Shown: positions 24,590 to 37,733, numbered from the stretch's first letter. The stretch: DNA of 64,000 nt from Atopsyche davidsoni (GCA_022113835.1 JAILWY010000004.1:6327501-6391500); one strand, 5' to 3'. Numbers and translations: made by a program. The notes: generated by a model from the sequence alone, not told the origin.

Positions 24590-24650
24590 CAAACGTTTGT
24601 TTAGTGAAATGGTCACTAACCTCTTCTAGGGAGAGGCACTAAGAAAAAAA
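24590..24650 (+). mobile_element. LINE 3' end scrap
   Basis: TAGTGAAATGGTCACTAACC then TCTTCTAGGGAGAGGCACTA matches the terminal block of the LINE family at 18.3 and 48.5 kb. It is followed by an A-rich run, as expected at a LINE 3' end. Confidence 0.6.
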
Positions 24651-25731
24651 GTTTATTCATAATTTATTAATTTATGTTGTACAATGCTAAGATGTTTTAA
24701 AAAAAAAATCAGTTTCTGCAAGTCTAAAATAGTTCAAAAAATGTATTTATACAACAATTATTTTTCCTATAACATATTTGGTAAAGCAAATACCTTTTTG
24801 CAATGACTAACATAGGCCTAAACCTATTTTTTGATGATAATTTCAATGTATTATTAATTATTGCACAATTTCATCCCATCACCAAATGTCATTAAAATTA
24901 AACACAATCAAACCTAATAAATATACATAATTTTAGAATACGTTTGCATAACACGAATCCAATCACATGAATTTTGGATTGATCGAACCGACTTCATAAA
25001 ACGACATTATTGATTACAAATTTACGCATGAAAATATTCGAAAAATAAAAATTATTTATAAAACGCACGGCTAAATAATGAAATTAAAATTATTCAATAT
25101 TTATTATCGATTCATTTTTTTCTTGAAATCGCTCCGTATAAAACAAGCTTAAATTCATGTATTAGTGTAAATTTATTATTGCTTATTAATGTTGATTTCC
25201 GATCACTCTGAGCTTGGCGAGACAAGCGAATGCTAAATACAATATGGCGCCCGGTTAACAGCAAATCTTTAATTTTATTGACGCCAGTTCAATCAGGGCT
25301 TATTGTTACAGCGGCTAAACTGCGGTGTAAAAACTACAGGAAAACCAATTCAGCATTAATCTGCAAAATTCACACTTGGCCTGGCTGGTTTATTCGGAAT
25401 CGTTCGTCCGCGAAATGGAAGCTACGAGTTTTGTGCTCGCCGATCGTGTAAATCGTGCACGGTGTAGATGCGCCCTATTTTTGCCGCTGAGCCAAACAGG
25501 CCGCGAAATATTCGGTGAAATTATTCGTCCATAGCTTTAGAGAACATTTTTGAGGCTAGCACGAGTCATGAACTAAACACACGATAAATTGCACACAAAA
25601 AGTGTATTACCCATAAAAGAATTCGTCTCATCATCAAGTATGGGAAAATAATATAAATTTGTATGTATTAGAGTCTTAAAAAGATTAAAAACTTGTTGAG
25701 GGACAAGGCATTTGATTGGTGAAGATCCATT
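24651..25731. other. Intergenic, with a GC-richer patch near 25230-25560
   Basis: The patch is open for 73 codons on the plus strand (25230-25451), but the predicted peptide has no recognisable family and the start lies at an ordinary ATG. The rest is AT-rich. Confidence 0.4.
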
Positions 25732-25897
25732 ATTATAATGGTAAAGGTAACTTTGTATTCTTTCTTCACAACAGACTAGGTCATAGTTTAATTATGCATC
25801 TGATGATGACCTAGTCTGTTTGGTCGAAACTAGTCGTGCAAAAAATATAATAAACTCAAAGTGAACCAAGAATACAATGTTACCTTTATCATTATAT
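25732..25897. mobile_element. Small terminal-inverted-repeat element (MITE-like)
   Basis: TATAATGGTAAAGGTAAC..TTGTATTCTT at the left is mirrored at the right by AAGAATACAA.GTTACCTTTA, giving arms of about 28 bp around a 110-bp body. The body holds a second inverted repeat, ACAGACTAGGTCAT (25771-25784) against ATGACCTAGTCTGT (25806-25819), and the hammerhead-like core described separately. There is no coding capacity. Confidence 0.72.
25795..25840 (+). ncRNA. Hammerhead-ribozyme-like core (type I layout, minimal stem III)
   Basis: CTGATGA (25800-25806) is followed by a possible stem II, GACC (25808-25811) with GGTC (25822-25825), then GAAA (25826-25829), C, TA, and GTC (25833-25835). That gives a two-base-pair stem III (AC/GT) of the kind reported for Penelope-like and retrozyme hammerheads. 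Stem I pairs TGCAT (25795-25799) with GTGCA (25836-25840): four Watson-Crick pairs and one wobble. Predicted cleavage is after C25835. One extra T (25807) between the core and stem II departs from the consensus, and the ACAGACTAGGTCAT arm could compete for stem II, so activity is unproven. The architecture is seen in sequence; function is inference. Confidence 0.4.
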
Positions 25898-28278
25898 TCA
25901 ATCTTAATTCAAACTCTTTTAATTTACCTGTCCAACAGATTTTTTTCCTGACGTTTGTATTGCCGAAAGGCGCTTAAATATTCAATTAACTCTATTAAAA
26001 TTTAATAAATTAAAATTAAATTAATTAAAGAAACAGGTGTTATGTTTTATTCTGCGCTTGGTGCATGATCAGAGCTGAAAATATATCCCAGATAGCCGGC
26101 TTTGTTTATTGATATAGACATTTTTTCCGCACGCTTTCATATGCCCGCGACGTGCGTTCTGCTTTGAGTTCTGCGCGGGCGTCAAAAAAAAAAACAAACA
26201 AACGCAGGCAACAATGGCGGGATTCAAATTTGAATCTGAAACATCGTAGGTTCTTAATTTAAAATATAAATTAAAACAAATGAACTATGAAACAACGTAA
26301 AGCAAGCAAACAACGCTGAAGCAACTGCGCCAGTTTCTAAGTAAAAACACTTGCTCTGAAAAGTTTTCAGTCGTAGGATCAATACCGTATTGCAAGTATT
26401 AAAGAAAATCTTGGGAGAAAATACTATCGTTTCATGAAATCATTTTATATAAAAGTACAATAAAGACAAGATATCTTGAACAAAATTTAAATCTTTCAGC
26501 GGATGTATTGCATACATGTTTAACCGTTTAATTCGCTACCTTCTTCCTGTTCAGTGGGCCAATTTATCCAAGATGTTCCACGTCATTAGGGGTATGCAAG
26601 CTCCGTGCACATTGCACAACCAGGCCGACTACAACAGGAACTAATGGCCTCCCTTTCAGGAAAAAATGCATCTCCAAACCTGAAGAATACAGTTACCTCC
26701 TTATATATTGTTAATACTATCAAAATAATTTTATTTATTTACTTAAAGTTAGTAAGAATTGAAGAAGAAGGCAATGCGTTAATGCTACTGAAATAACGTC
26801 GAGCACATGCTTTGTGTTTATCCTATAAATATGATTGGCTCAAATATAAATTAAATATCAAAAGTAAAACATTTAATTAATTGTATACATATAATAAATG
26901 AAATTTTAGAAACAAATCAGCGTAATGGAGTGAAAGTGTTTTGTGATTTTTTTTTAAAACACATTCGCGTAAATATGAAAAATTTCTATAAGAAAAAGAC
27001 TTTATGTTTACGGCATTCTGTTTTTTTGCTTTTTATTAATTTGTTTGAAAATTTTGTAATAGTTTTGAGATTCTCTGACACGAAGCAAGCTTGTATACAG
27101 CGCCTTGCTTATTTTGCAATAAAACTTTATGATAAATTCATATTTTTACGTAATTTGACAGACTCGAATGGCATGCAAGGTGAATATTATAAGAAAAACT
27201 CATTCCTCTAAATATACAATGCTGATATTGAAAAACTTACTCTAAAAAACAATATTCACTCAAAAATTAATTGAAAATTTATCATACCACTGTGTTTGCA
27301 TAGACTAAATTTTAAAATGAAATACAAAATATTTATAATCAGGCCTGAAAATCTAAACACTTATATAGTATAATAAGGTAACGGATTATTCAATTTGTAA
27401 GGAGTAATTTTCTAACGGTAGATTTTATAAAAAATGTATGTATGTGTATAGAACATATAAATTACCAAATGCATTTAAAAAGGCAATGTCCCCTTAAAGT
27501 TTGGCTTAAATCTAGTTTTAAACCTACGTCTAAGTTTCAAAGTAGGTTCGAGAATTTCAGACGATGTTCTCGTGCATTTTTTATGAAGGGTTGTTTTTAT
27601 TCAGCCCCTAGACCGAAGGCATTTCACTGTCCCGAGTCGTGTCTTTTGTCTTGCACGCTGCAAGTTTGGCGCAAAACTGTGGTGGAAAAACAGAGACGAA
27701 ACCAAGAACCGCCAGCAGGCGAGGCAGTTTTCTGGGGCGCAAGCAAATCAGGGTTTTTTGATAATCTATCAGAAAATAATACTGTGTATGTTACTTTAAC
27801 GTAAATCAAAGTACTTATGATAAAGATAAATATGGGTGTCTTGGGTAAAAAATATTTTTTTAGAAGAAAGATATTTTCTCACGACATTGTGAGGTAGACG
27901 ATATAAAGAATTTTCAATCCTTTTGAATATTTAGTTTAAGACATATTAACATTCAATGTAACACATTATATAAATCAAAATAATATTTTACATTTAAAAC
28001 TAAAAAAGCAGTATTTTGGCAAATGATTACATAAAAAATTAACTCCTCTGCTAGAAAACATAGTTTAGGATAAACAAGACAGTCTTACCGGCCAAGTAAA
28101 CCTGTTTACTTTTATAATTGAGGTGTAACGATCAAAATATAAGTATACTTTTAATTATTTGTATTGTAAATAAAAATAGCTTATCGAGGCTTAAATACTT
28201 TTTAATACAGATTTTCAGTAGTTTCCTTAAAAACGACAAAACAAATTCCAGAAACACAAGGCATCAAAATCTTGCTAT

Positions 28279-28280
<2 letters not shown>
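25898..28280. other. Intergenic sequence, no gene seen
   Basis: AT-rich, with open frames at 26605-26796, 26930-27211 and 27442-27804 that have no recognisable domain and the composition of chance frames. A 16-bp perfect palindrome GATTCAAATTTGAATC is at 26221-26236. Confidence 0.45.

Positions 28281-28336
<56 letters not shown>
28281..28336. repeat. (AT)28 microsatellite
   Basis: An uninterrupted AT dinucleotide run of 56 bases. It accounts for the isoleucine/tyrosine run in the overlapping open frame, which is therefore not a gene. Confidence 0.97.
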
Positions 28337-28340
<4 letters not shown>

Positions 28341-29579
28341 TTATAAATAATAGCGAACTGGTTTTAAAAGTTTTATTTTATAACATTTAGCGATAGCTCG
28401 TTTCGCCTCTGGATAAAAACACAGAACGTGCCAATTTTTTTTTTCAAGTTACGAAACAATAAAAGCTAAGCATTTTATTGTTGATTCTGTAAAATAATAT
28501 ATTCTAGACGTGGCGTTTTGTAAAAGCATCAAATAAAAAATACACTGTAAAAAAAAAGTTATGACGAATACAAATTGTGAGGGAATTTCGCAAAGTACTC
28601 TGTTTGAAGGTCGATAATTCGCACTTTTGGATTTCACAGAAAACTTTATCATTTGTACATTTAGTAATTTAAAAAATTCAAGTCTGGGTAGTTTATAGAC
28701 AAAGCATTTTATGTCATTTTCAAGGTTTTGTCAATGTGCCTTGACTAAAATACACGTTTGAATTCTATCCATAAAATGTTTTGTATTCAAACCCGTCAAC
28801 GCGATACCGAAGTCTTTTACTAAAAAAGTCAGCGTTTTTTAAGCAAAAAGAATATATACAAGACGTGCCAAAGAAAATATCAGGAATCGTTTTTCCTGCA
28901 TAAGTTTCAATTGCAAAATTGAACATTTTAGCGCTGTAAATATTGGTCCCAGTAATTGCGATACGTTTATTTATTTTTAAGTTATTCATCCGTCTAAATT
29001 GATTCATATATTATTTTTTTCTGTGTTTAGCTCGCTACTGTCTTAATAGTAATATAAATCCACTGCAGTAAACATACATACTATATAAAGCTAATAAATA
29101 TGGTCTGAAGCGTTACAATTGATTTCATTCAGTAATCAAACTGATAGTTTTATTTTTAAATATCTGTACCTAAGTTATTTAATGAATGATCATTTAATCA
29201 AAGTTACTTTTTGGTAAATTCACGCACCAAGCTAAGCAAAGAGCATCTAAAAAATATATATTTACAAATTATTCCTTATTTATTTCCGATTGCTTGCTAC
29301 ATTTGCGATTTTTTGATATTTTCAACTATCCACTATTTATAAATTCATAAACGTAAATATCATATATTAGCAGAGCATATCTATCTACAGAAGCATTATT
29401 ATCTTCGCGAATCTAGATTTTCCCCAACAAAGAGATGTAGCGTTTCGGGAGGTCTTCATCCCAAAGTAGATACACAATGGACGATTATAACGATTATAGT
29501 GTTTTTTGTAAAGTTTTTCTTGAAACGTAGCATATTTTTCGGTTAAACACAAAAGTTTCGCCAAACAATACAAGTTCAT
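28337..29579. other. AT-rich intergenic sequence
   Basis: No recognisable gene or repeat; only short frames with compositional bias. Confidence 0.5.
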
Positions 29580-29860
29580 CAAAGGAACAATCACGGCGAT
29601 GAAAAGGGAGCACACCGCGCATGCATGCCAGCGATGGCGGATAATGGAGCTGCGTGCAGCCGAGAGCCGCCATAGTGGAAAATGGCCGGCGCCGATAAAA
29701 CTGTTTGCACTTTTGTTCTGTACAACTGGCAACACTGTGTCGTCAACATTCGCTTATTTTGCATTTCGTCTATTCAGCGATGTTGCCGGGCCCGCGATAA
29801 AAACAAACACATGGGAAATCTCGCGTATACAAACACGAACCGTCTATTGTAGGTAATGTG
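29580..29860. promoter_or_regulatory. GC-rich island with YY1-type ATGGCGG/GCCGCCAT sites
   Basis: GATGGCGGAT (about 29632-29641), GCCGCCAT and AAAATGGCCGGC lie within 80 bp, in a segment much richer in G+C than its surroundings. It ends with TATTGTAGGTAATG, a possible splice donor on the plus strand (GTAATG at 29852). A promoter with a short non-coding exon is possible; nothing fixes the direction. Confidence 0.28.
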
Positions 29861-30894
29861 TTTAAAAATTTAGTTGCTCGTTTGGTTTTTAAAAGCGCTC
29901 GACCGAAAGCTTTCCGCCTAATGGAGTGTGAATTTTCAGTTTGTGTCAGTTCAATGAAATTCTTGTCAATTTGGTGCGAGTGTTTCTTGTTTTCGGCATT
30001 GTAAAGGTATTTACGGATTATTAACAAACACAATAAAAAAAAACCTCAAACTCTTTAAATGAATATTATAATTTTTTACTTTACTTCACAATATACCTTA
30101 AAAAATGATTGAATATTTATTTGATCATGTATATATGCGACTATAAAGTTCCAGTAGTCAATTACCCGAACGATAAATTTAACTATTCGATTGATTGCCT
30201 TGGTTCCAATTAGTCCTGCAAGCTTTTTTATATAATGCCGAAGTGGTTTTTACGTATCCGTAGTCCATATTAATCCGTGTGTAGGCATGTGAATACGTAA
30301 GGGAATATAATGGGGTGACACGAAATCCCTCCACGTGACAGGATAAGCCTCCCATCCCCATCCCCGTGCCCAGAGCTTTAAGCCAAGCATTAGCTCAAAG
30401 TCTAGGATAAAGTATTTTTTTAAAAATAATTCATATTCACTAGACACACCAACGGAAATGCTCTGTTCTTGTTCGTGAAGCAGTTATAAATGTATTGTTT
30501 AATAAAAATGTAAGGTATTACGATGAATACCTGAGAATAAAAAATATATAGTTGCATGCATGCTGAGTGCATTCTGAGCATAAATGATTTTTTTTATATA
30601 TGATAGTCTGTTTAAAAAAATAAATTATATTGATAAACAATGCGAGTTGTATGTAAACAATGTAAATATTCTAAAATAGTTTTATGAAAATGTTCAATGT
30701 TTCAAGAAACTAAGAAAATTAAATATCAAATATATTCAATACAATAAAAAAATTAGCATGTTATTATTTCTACAGGTACATGATTCAGATTTTACGAGGT
30801 TGGCAGTTTTGAATTAATTTTAAATTTAATCACAAGATTTTTTTATTTATCTTGATAGTTCATTGGGGCTATGGTTACAATGCGGTATGATGTG
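29861..30894. other. AT-rich intergenic sequence
   Basis: No gene or repeat recognised. Confidence 0.5.
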
Positions 30895-30952
30895 GTCCCC
30901 TGATCCTGCGCGCAGGTTGCGGGACTTACGAGGTGTGGCGTACATGCATGAC
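30895..30952. repeat. Dispersed repeat unit, also at 37734-37790
   Basis: CCCCTGATCCTGCG..CAGGTT, then G.GGG.CTTAC.AGGTGTGG and, after a small gap, GCGT.CATG.AT are shared in the same orientation with 37734-37790, with few mismatches over about 42 contiguous bases. This copy opens a GC-rich 250-bp block (to about 31150) that is not shared. Probably a relic of an interspersed element whose family I cannot name. Confidence 0.55.
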
Positions 30953-33900
30953 ATCCAGCATCCGAGCGCACCTCTCCGAGCACCCGCCTGATCCGCCAGC
31001 CTGATAGTCGAGGGTCGGAGGGCAGATCACGGGATTTACCGTCCGCGTGTCTTTAGCGGTCACTTGCACTACTCAAACGTTTAATCACGCGGGGGGGAGA
31101 CGCACCGTACCACCATTATAGATCCCCTGCCTCGTTGCTTTAAGACCGAAGCCCCAAACTAAAACCTCACGTAAACCAGACAATATAAATAAATATCACC
31201 ATGAAACTAACAGCTATTATTGTTTTGTGTTTAACCTAACCCACAAAAAATTTTAACCGATATTTTTTTTTACTGTGCGTTTTTAGTCGCAAGATGTATA
31301 AAGGGGCAATGGCGGTTTTTGCATCTCGATAACTCGTATCGTATATCTACAAAAACAATTTTTAGTGAATATGCTTTAATCTGATATTATGCACATTCGG
31401 AACTACAAATATATTTTAACCCTTTACAGGGTATAAGCTAACGTTTTTGGTATCGACAAATCTAATAGTGTTAAATGAATATACGATTTTTTCAGCATTA
31501 AATTCACTCACCTGCAAACGATCTTGAAGACTTCAGATGGCGACTTTCGAATACGATTTTCTTCGCCTCTTCGGTGTGAGCACACATGGAGAATAACACT
31601 GAGTACATGTAATAAAAATGCGAAAACCATGACACATAATGACAATCCAATCACGAGCGACGCGCACTTCTCAGCATGTAACCTCGTGCTGACGATTCAA
31701 ACTAAATACTTTGCAGTCACTGTACAGGTAACAATAACTTGACGGCGAGTCAAGCATTAAAAATGACGTCATCAAATCATATTCAGTATATAGTCGCTGT
31801 GTTTGAATGTCGACAATTTTTAATATATTTTATATGTTACAATCTTTAACACGGCGCTTTCGTGCGATATGTTGAAAGTTGCATGAGAATCGTGTTTGTC
31901 TCCGAGCGGCCAAAGAAAAGGATAGACGTTATAAAATATTACCCGGACTAGACAATGTATGGCGTCTGCTCTGAAACACGCGCTCGCCAAGAGAAATTCT
32001 GGAGAAATGACGCTCCGGGAATATGGTAGGAAATGCATTTTGTCTGGGAATCGTAACTAGAGGTCTGAGCCAACAAAAAAGCCTTCCATTCTTTTACACC
32101 TCACATTTCATTCATTTTAGTTTATAAAATATCGAAATGAATTTTGAATATTAAAATTACGCTTTTTATTCGGATGTTTTTCTTTATATTATGTACCCTG
32201 AAATGACCAAAAATATAACTTTAAAAAAAAATTATAAATTATTTAAATATATTTATATTTTTGAGAAGACTTAAAAAGTAATTAAACGAATATCTAATTG
32301 TTAGTTTTAATTTAATGTAATTTTAAAAAATACAAATTTTATCTTAAAACTACAAAAGACTGATAGAAGCGAATTTATTTATAAAAAGATCTACTCGGAG
32401 AGATATTTTATTTATGTTTTCTTGTTTGTTTGTGTTGATATTTATTTAACAAGTGATAAATAATTGACGGATTACAAACAATATACCAACCTAATTTCAA
32501 AAATCAATTAATTAATTAAAAAAAAAAACCATGGTTTGGCCAAACATTCATTCTTGGATGTTTCCGAGCATTTAAAATAACACTGGGTTGCTGTGCTTTT
32601 TTTAAACTTTTGTTGTAATTATCCAATTGACACTAAGGCACCAATTAATTAGGTTCCATATATTCTCAAGCAAATAGATTCAGGGCAACACAAATCGTGA
32701 CAAGTAGAATTATTTTACATAGATACCGCTGCTCAAATTTTACCTCAGGAACGTTCTAGCTAGTTGATAACATAAACAGACCTTCACAGAGTTTTTCATT
32801 GATTAATCATAGCCAGCCATACATCCAAAGCATTGAAATATATCTCAATAAAGCATAAATAAATCGTCAAACTCTTCTGGTGATGACAATTACCGATGTA
32901 TGTAAATAAAGTGGTTAAAATTTTTGTAAATGTAAGTCTTTCTGTTTACAATGTATATTTTATTATTGGAAAGTGTTTGCTTTCAACTTTCTGAACATCT
33001 CATCCCATTAAAAAGCTCAAAGTCTTGCACAAAAGTGCGACTGAAAAAATGTGATGATCAATTGCTTTCTGAAAATTCAACCTTTCTATACTAGTCAATC
33101 AAAAACTAGGGGATAAACAATACTTACCATAGCACTCCGTAGACTAAAAATTTGGCCATCAGCTGCATCGAGAGTTTAATAAGAATGATTCGGTTAAAAT
33201 ACATGATCATTCACCACTTTTAAGTTAAAACCTTGAAATCGAAGAACCCCAGAGACTTGAATTATATAAAAATATATCTACTTAGTATTCTGATTGTGAT
33301 TACCTTATATCATTATCTCAAACATTTGTCTCTTCCTCACTACATGTGCACTTTTATGCCATTTCTCAGATTCCTGATAATTATTCATTCAATTCAATTC
33401 AGTATTCACTATTCATGTATAAACTAATAACTTATCAGAAGAGAGAATGATGAGAGCAAAAGTGTTCCAATGAGCTTCATCAGAAAGATGCAAGAAAAAG
33501 CCTTACTCTTGCGGTGTTTTTCACAAAATACTTAAAAGATTGGCAAAATAGGATTATTTTTTAAGTTCCACTAACATAAACCTTGTTGGCTAAAAGGTTT
33601 TGTCTACGTGTAAATTATTTATATACCTTTTCTCCGGTATGAAGCCCAAAAGTACATTATCAAAAAACTGTATTTATAAATATTTTTTGTGATACAATTT
33701 CATCATTTCACAAAATTAATGGCTTCTGATTATCTTCACTTCTTCAATAAGTAACTGTATAGTATGGTGTAATTTTAAAAATATCTTGCATTGTTATCTA
33801 CAGCAATGCAAAATAAAATTCAATGTTTCTTGAAACATATACATTGTGATAATAAGTAAACTTGTATTATGAAAAGAACCTTTATTTGTAGTTTTTTCAA

Positions 33901-35267
33901 TCATACATTATATTCAAACATTCTTAAAGGTAACAATAAAAACAAGTCACACTAAGTACAAATAATTGTGTGAATACCATTTTGGTAAGATATGTCTTTT
34001 AGTTCCATTTTATTTCTACTCAGTTGTGGTTGGTTTTACACTTGCTACTAGAATCTTCCATGAAAAAATAAACTACTACAAGCATTGCAGAAGTTTACAT
34101 GCATACGACATTCATCAGACTATCAGAAGATACTAAAAACATAATTTTACACTTACAAATAGGTCAGTGAACCCATACTTATGTACAAAATATTTCTTGA
34201 TAATACTTAGAACTAGATCTTTCTCACAAAATCAATGGAATTTTTTTTACGTAGTATGAACATCATTCTGGTCACTATACAGAATTACAGTGAATAATTT
34301 ATAATATATGGTCAAAACTCAATGAGTCTAAACCACATATGTAAAATACAAAAATGAAAGGTACGATCAACAATTCAATAACATGATTGGCGAAGTAACT
34401 CAATCAAAATATTAACCGAGGTTCAAAATACAGGGGTTCTTCGTAAAATTTACACTCACTAAATGTTCCACTTCCTACATAGTCAGAAAAATGCATATGT
34501 GCAAGCTAAAAATAGTAAATAAAATTATATGTTATTGTTGCTTTATTTATAAAAGTAGCGTACAATACAATAATCACCAATTGAACATGTTATTGAAAAA
34601 TACTACGGCGATAACATGATTTATCTGAAATTCTCTCTTTCCGTAACTATTTTATTTTCCTTTGTATAAAAAAAATAAATGGATCTTTGATTTTTTTTAT
34701 TATTCTACTGCAGCATTACAGTGAAAGGTCTTTTTTTCCAGAAAGAACAATAATCATCATTGAAAATATCCAACTTTATGGAGGATCACCTATAAATGGC
34801 ACCAACGAGTCCTCCTGGGTGTATGTATATATTATTCACTATTATTTTGTTTTATTTATCAATGTAATACAAAAATATATTTTGGAGAAGCACTATTTGT
34901 GATCAAAAAAAGTTACATAAAACGTATTCAAATTATTTGTGGATATATTATCATATGAAAATGCACTAATCAATTAATCGTGTCACTGAAAAAAAAAATA
35001 GTTGTGATTCTCAGAAATTTTCAATTATTTAAGTAAAAGTGAGTTTATGCCATTTAAACACACACTTTCCGGATAAGAAATTATAACCAAATCAAATAAC
35101 ACTCAAATGAAAGTCTAGAAATCCCATGATATACATTTACATTTTCATAACTTAATCTACAGCAACAAAGTTGCCCAAACGTAACTTTAAACACAATTTT
35201 TGAGATGCGTTTATCTTACAGCAAGAATAAAAATAAAACAACTACATAATGTTAAATTGATTTACTT
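30953..35267. other. Intergenic and BUD31 downstream region
   Basis: A GC-rich block continues to about 31150. A CRE palindrome TGACGTCA lies at 31764-31771 near a mildly GC-rich stretch (31500-32060). From about 32100 the sequence is very AT-rich. Several minus-strand AATAAA hexamers downstream of BUD31 (for example TTTATT on the plus strand near 34851 and 34651) could be its polyadenylation signal, but none is decisive. No other gene is seen. Confidence 0.4.
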
Positions 35268-35818
35268 TTATCCTGAACATCCTCTACAGCCGCAATGCAC
35301 ACACTCAACTATTCTGCCTTCTTCCAGTTTTGCTTTGGGTACACGGCAAATGCAATTTGTCCCGAAGTTTGTATCTCTTGTCTGTATACAACGCAGACAG
35401 CACAAGTTCTCGTAGCCAGTCTTTTTCCACTTGGCTATTAAATTCCCATCGGCTATCTTTTCATTTAAGCAATAATTGTAGAGATCTCTGCTGATTGCTT
35501 TCCGCCGGTAGAACAAGTCATAAATATACCGTGACTTTTGATAATGAATCTTGAAAATGGGCCATAGGGATTCTTGCTTGCGTTTCCCTTCGTGCGGTTC
35601 AGTTTCAGCTAAAATTTGTAAAGCAAATGTTAAACTAATACATTTCAAATAAATTAAATATTACACACAGTTAAATTGTGTTTGTTTACATATAAAACGA
35701 ATGAAGTTTTGGCAAAACATTTACCTTCACGCATTTTTTGTTCCAGTTCTTCGAGGGTAGGTTCAATGAGCTCCCACCCTTCTGGTGGGGCTTTACGGCT
35801 TCGGCGGACCTTAGGCAT
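35268..35818 (-). CDS. Bud31: BUD31 homolog (G10 protein, spliceosome component), two coding exons
   Basis: The protein is a core spliceosome component (Bud31/Cwc14) acting in the nucleus in activated spliceosomes. Exon 1 is complement(35725-35818) and encodes residues 1-31 plus one base of codon 32, opening [17 protein letters not shown]. Exon 2 is complement(35268-35608) and ends at TAA 35268-35270. The 116-bp intron (35609-35724) starts GTAA and ends TTTTAG, phase 1. The spliced product is 144 residues, exactly the usual family length. Hallmarks are [10 protein letters not shown] (33-42), [20 protein letters not shown] (45-64), KAISR (68-72), [18 protein letters not shown] (88-105), [17 protein letters not shown] (107-123) and a [14 protein letters not shown] end. 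Nine zinc-binding-type cysteines (101, 102, 105, 117, 119, 134, 137, 139, 142) are all present. The start is fixed by homology and has A at -3. There is no sign of decay, so it should be functional. It stands alone in the window. Confidence 0.98.
35609..35724 (-). other. Bud31: BUD31 intron
   Basis: A canonical GT-AG spliceosomal intron of 116 bp. The donor is GAAG|GTAAATG (GT at 35724-35723) and the acceptor is AAATTTTAG|CTGAA (AG at 35610-35609). Splicing across it restores codon 32 (Ala) and the conserved [11 protein letters not shown] junction, which proves the boundaries by homology. Confidence 0.95.
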
Positions 35819-37733
35819 TTTTAATTATATTTAATAAATTAGTATATATGTGTATAAGTTATTTTGTTTCCTAATGAGAGCGGTACACTGATCGTTGACA
35901 AGCGTATTTTGAGGTTATGATGCTATGTTCGTGAACGCACTCTAAAAGAAAGGATGTACGGTGTTCAAGTATGATCTTAAAAATGGAGGACGTTTGTAAT
36001 AAAATAATATTATTATTTATAAGTATTATTATTAATTTCTATCTAATTATAAATTATCAGATTTAATTAAACCAATTATAACGCTGTAGAAACGCTTTAT
36101 ATGTCGTACAATTAATAAAATGCTATTTTTCGATAGGTTATAATTTTCGGGTGCAAAAATCTGACCTATAGGTCGGATCAAGTTAATCCTCAATGATTGA
36201 GTAAATCGTTTTATTATAGACATATTCTCAAAATACTCTGGTCACATTGCAGTTTTTTTTATTTTTACATGTGAGAGAATATTCAAGCCTAAATAAAATA
36301 ATTCATTTATCATTAGATATAAATATCTTTATTGTTATCTATTGTAATGTAGAAAAAATAAATACACTGCTTAAATATAAACCCCAAATATTTCTTTGAC
36401 TCCATTAAACTTTTTGTTTTTCTTTTATTCGTTCTCATAATCTTTAACATTGACTTACTGTTAAACCATGTGAGCCAATCTAATACCGAGCTCAAACAAA
36501 TACAATGAACTTGGCCTTTATTTTACTAAATATGTAAAATCTTAATGTTAAACTTTTGTGTGCCGAGTGCATTATGTACATATTATTACATCATTTACTT
36601 ATAACTAAGTCCATTATATTGTAATAACAAGTTATTTTTTGTAACCAATATTGAAACTTTTCATGTTTCATTATGTTTAACTATTTATTTCTTAACATAT
36701 CAGATCAAAAGTCAACTCTAGTTTAGATCAATTATCAAGATTCAAATAACTCGAAAACTTAGTCGATTCTTTATATTTTTCAATATGCTTTATTATGTAT
36801 TATTTTCTTATGCATTACTTTTATTAAACAGAATTCTGGTCTAAAGGTTTACTTTCTATTTCTTAAAATAATTTTCCGAGCTCATATTATTAGTCTCAGA
36901 GTTACTATACTTTGATAGTCATACTTTGTGAAGAAGCACATTCATAAAAAAATATTATTTGTATGTATTAAATTATCTTGTGTAATTCTCATTTAATGAA
37001 ATTTATATAAAGTGATATTTATTGTCGTTTGTTATAAGAACTCTCTCATTTTCCTTCCAGTTATTATAACATAATTTTAATATTTTAAATCCGTAACAAT
37101 AAAAATTTAAACACACACTGTAGTAATATTAAATAGCTTAACATTTTAATTTTCATAAATATATCTTGAGTGATTTGATTACTTCATCTCTATAAGAACA
37201 GACATTAGGCATTTGATTTTTTTTTAATTAATTTATCTTCTAGTTTCTAGGGTCAGATACAATGATTATAATCGGTAACAAGTTAAACTTGATGAAGACC
37301 CAGATGAGGTTGGTTAAAAGGTTCTAGAAAACAATTTCGACAGTGAGATGATTTATAACACACGGCGATAGTAAGCCTTGTACTACAGGAGTGGCTTAAT
37401 GTTGTTAGATTGATATTTTTAAAGTAGTGATCTAGGAGCTTATTGTGAATCTCGAGGTAGAAATTCTGTGTATCATGTACATATGAAATTGTCCACACAT
37501 GTTGTACTTTTGTTTTTTCTGATTTGTATATTCAAAGCTTTAGTATCGTATACACAACCTCTATGGGTAAAAAATGCAGTTTTAATATAATGTTTAATAA
37601 AAATCCTTGGTTACAACATTGGTTTACATTTTTGTTAGATTTGAAAATATCATTAAATTTCATGATTCTTTCAATTTCTTTTAGTTAATTTACAATATAT
37701 CTTAGGGATATGTTAAAAATATGGTGTGTGACT
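35819..37733. other. BUD31 upstream region and AT-rich intergenic
   Basis: The BUD31 promoter must lie within the first few hundred bases above 35818 (minus strand), where the sequence is somewhat less AT-rich (35870-35990), but I see no TATA box or clear initiator. Beyond 36000 the DNA is very AT-rich with no gene. Confidence 0.4.

Noticed and set aside
26221..26236. GATTCAAATTTGAATC palindrome as an operator
   Set aside because: A single AT-rich palindrome in intergenic insect DNA has no supporting context.
27442..27804. 120-codon plus-strand frame
   Set aside because: No recognisable domain, no splice or promoter context, and the opposite strand is also open; treated as chance in a GC-richer patch.
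28118..28390. 90-codon open frame
   Set aside because: Most of it is the (AT)28 microsatellite translated as Ile/Tyr, so the frame is a by-product of the repeat.
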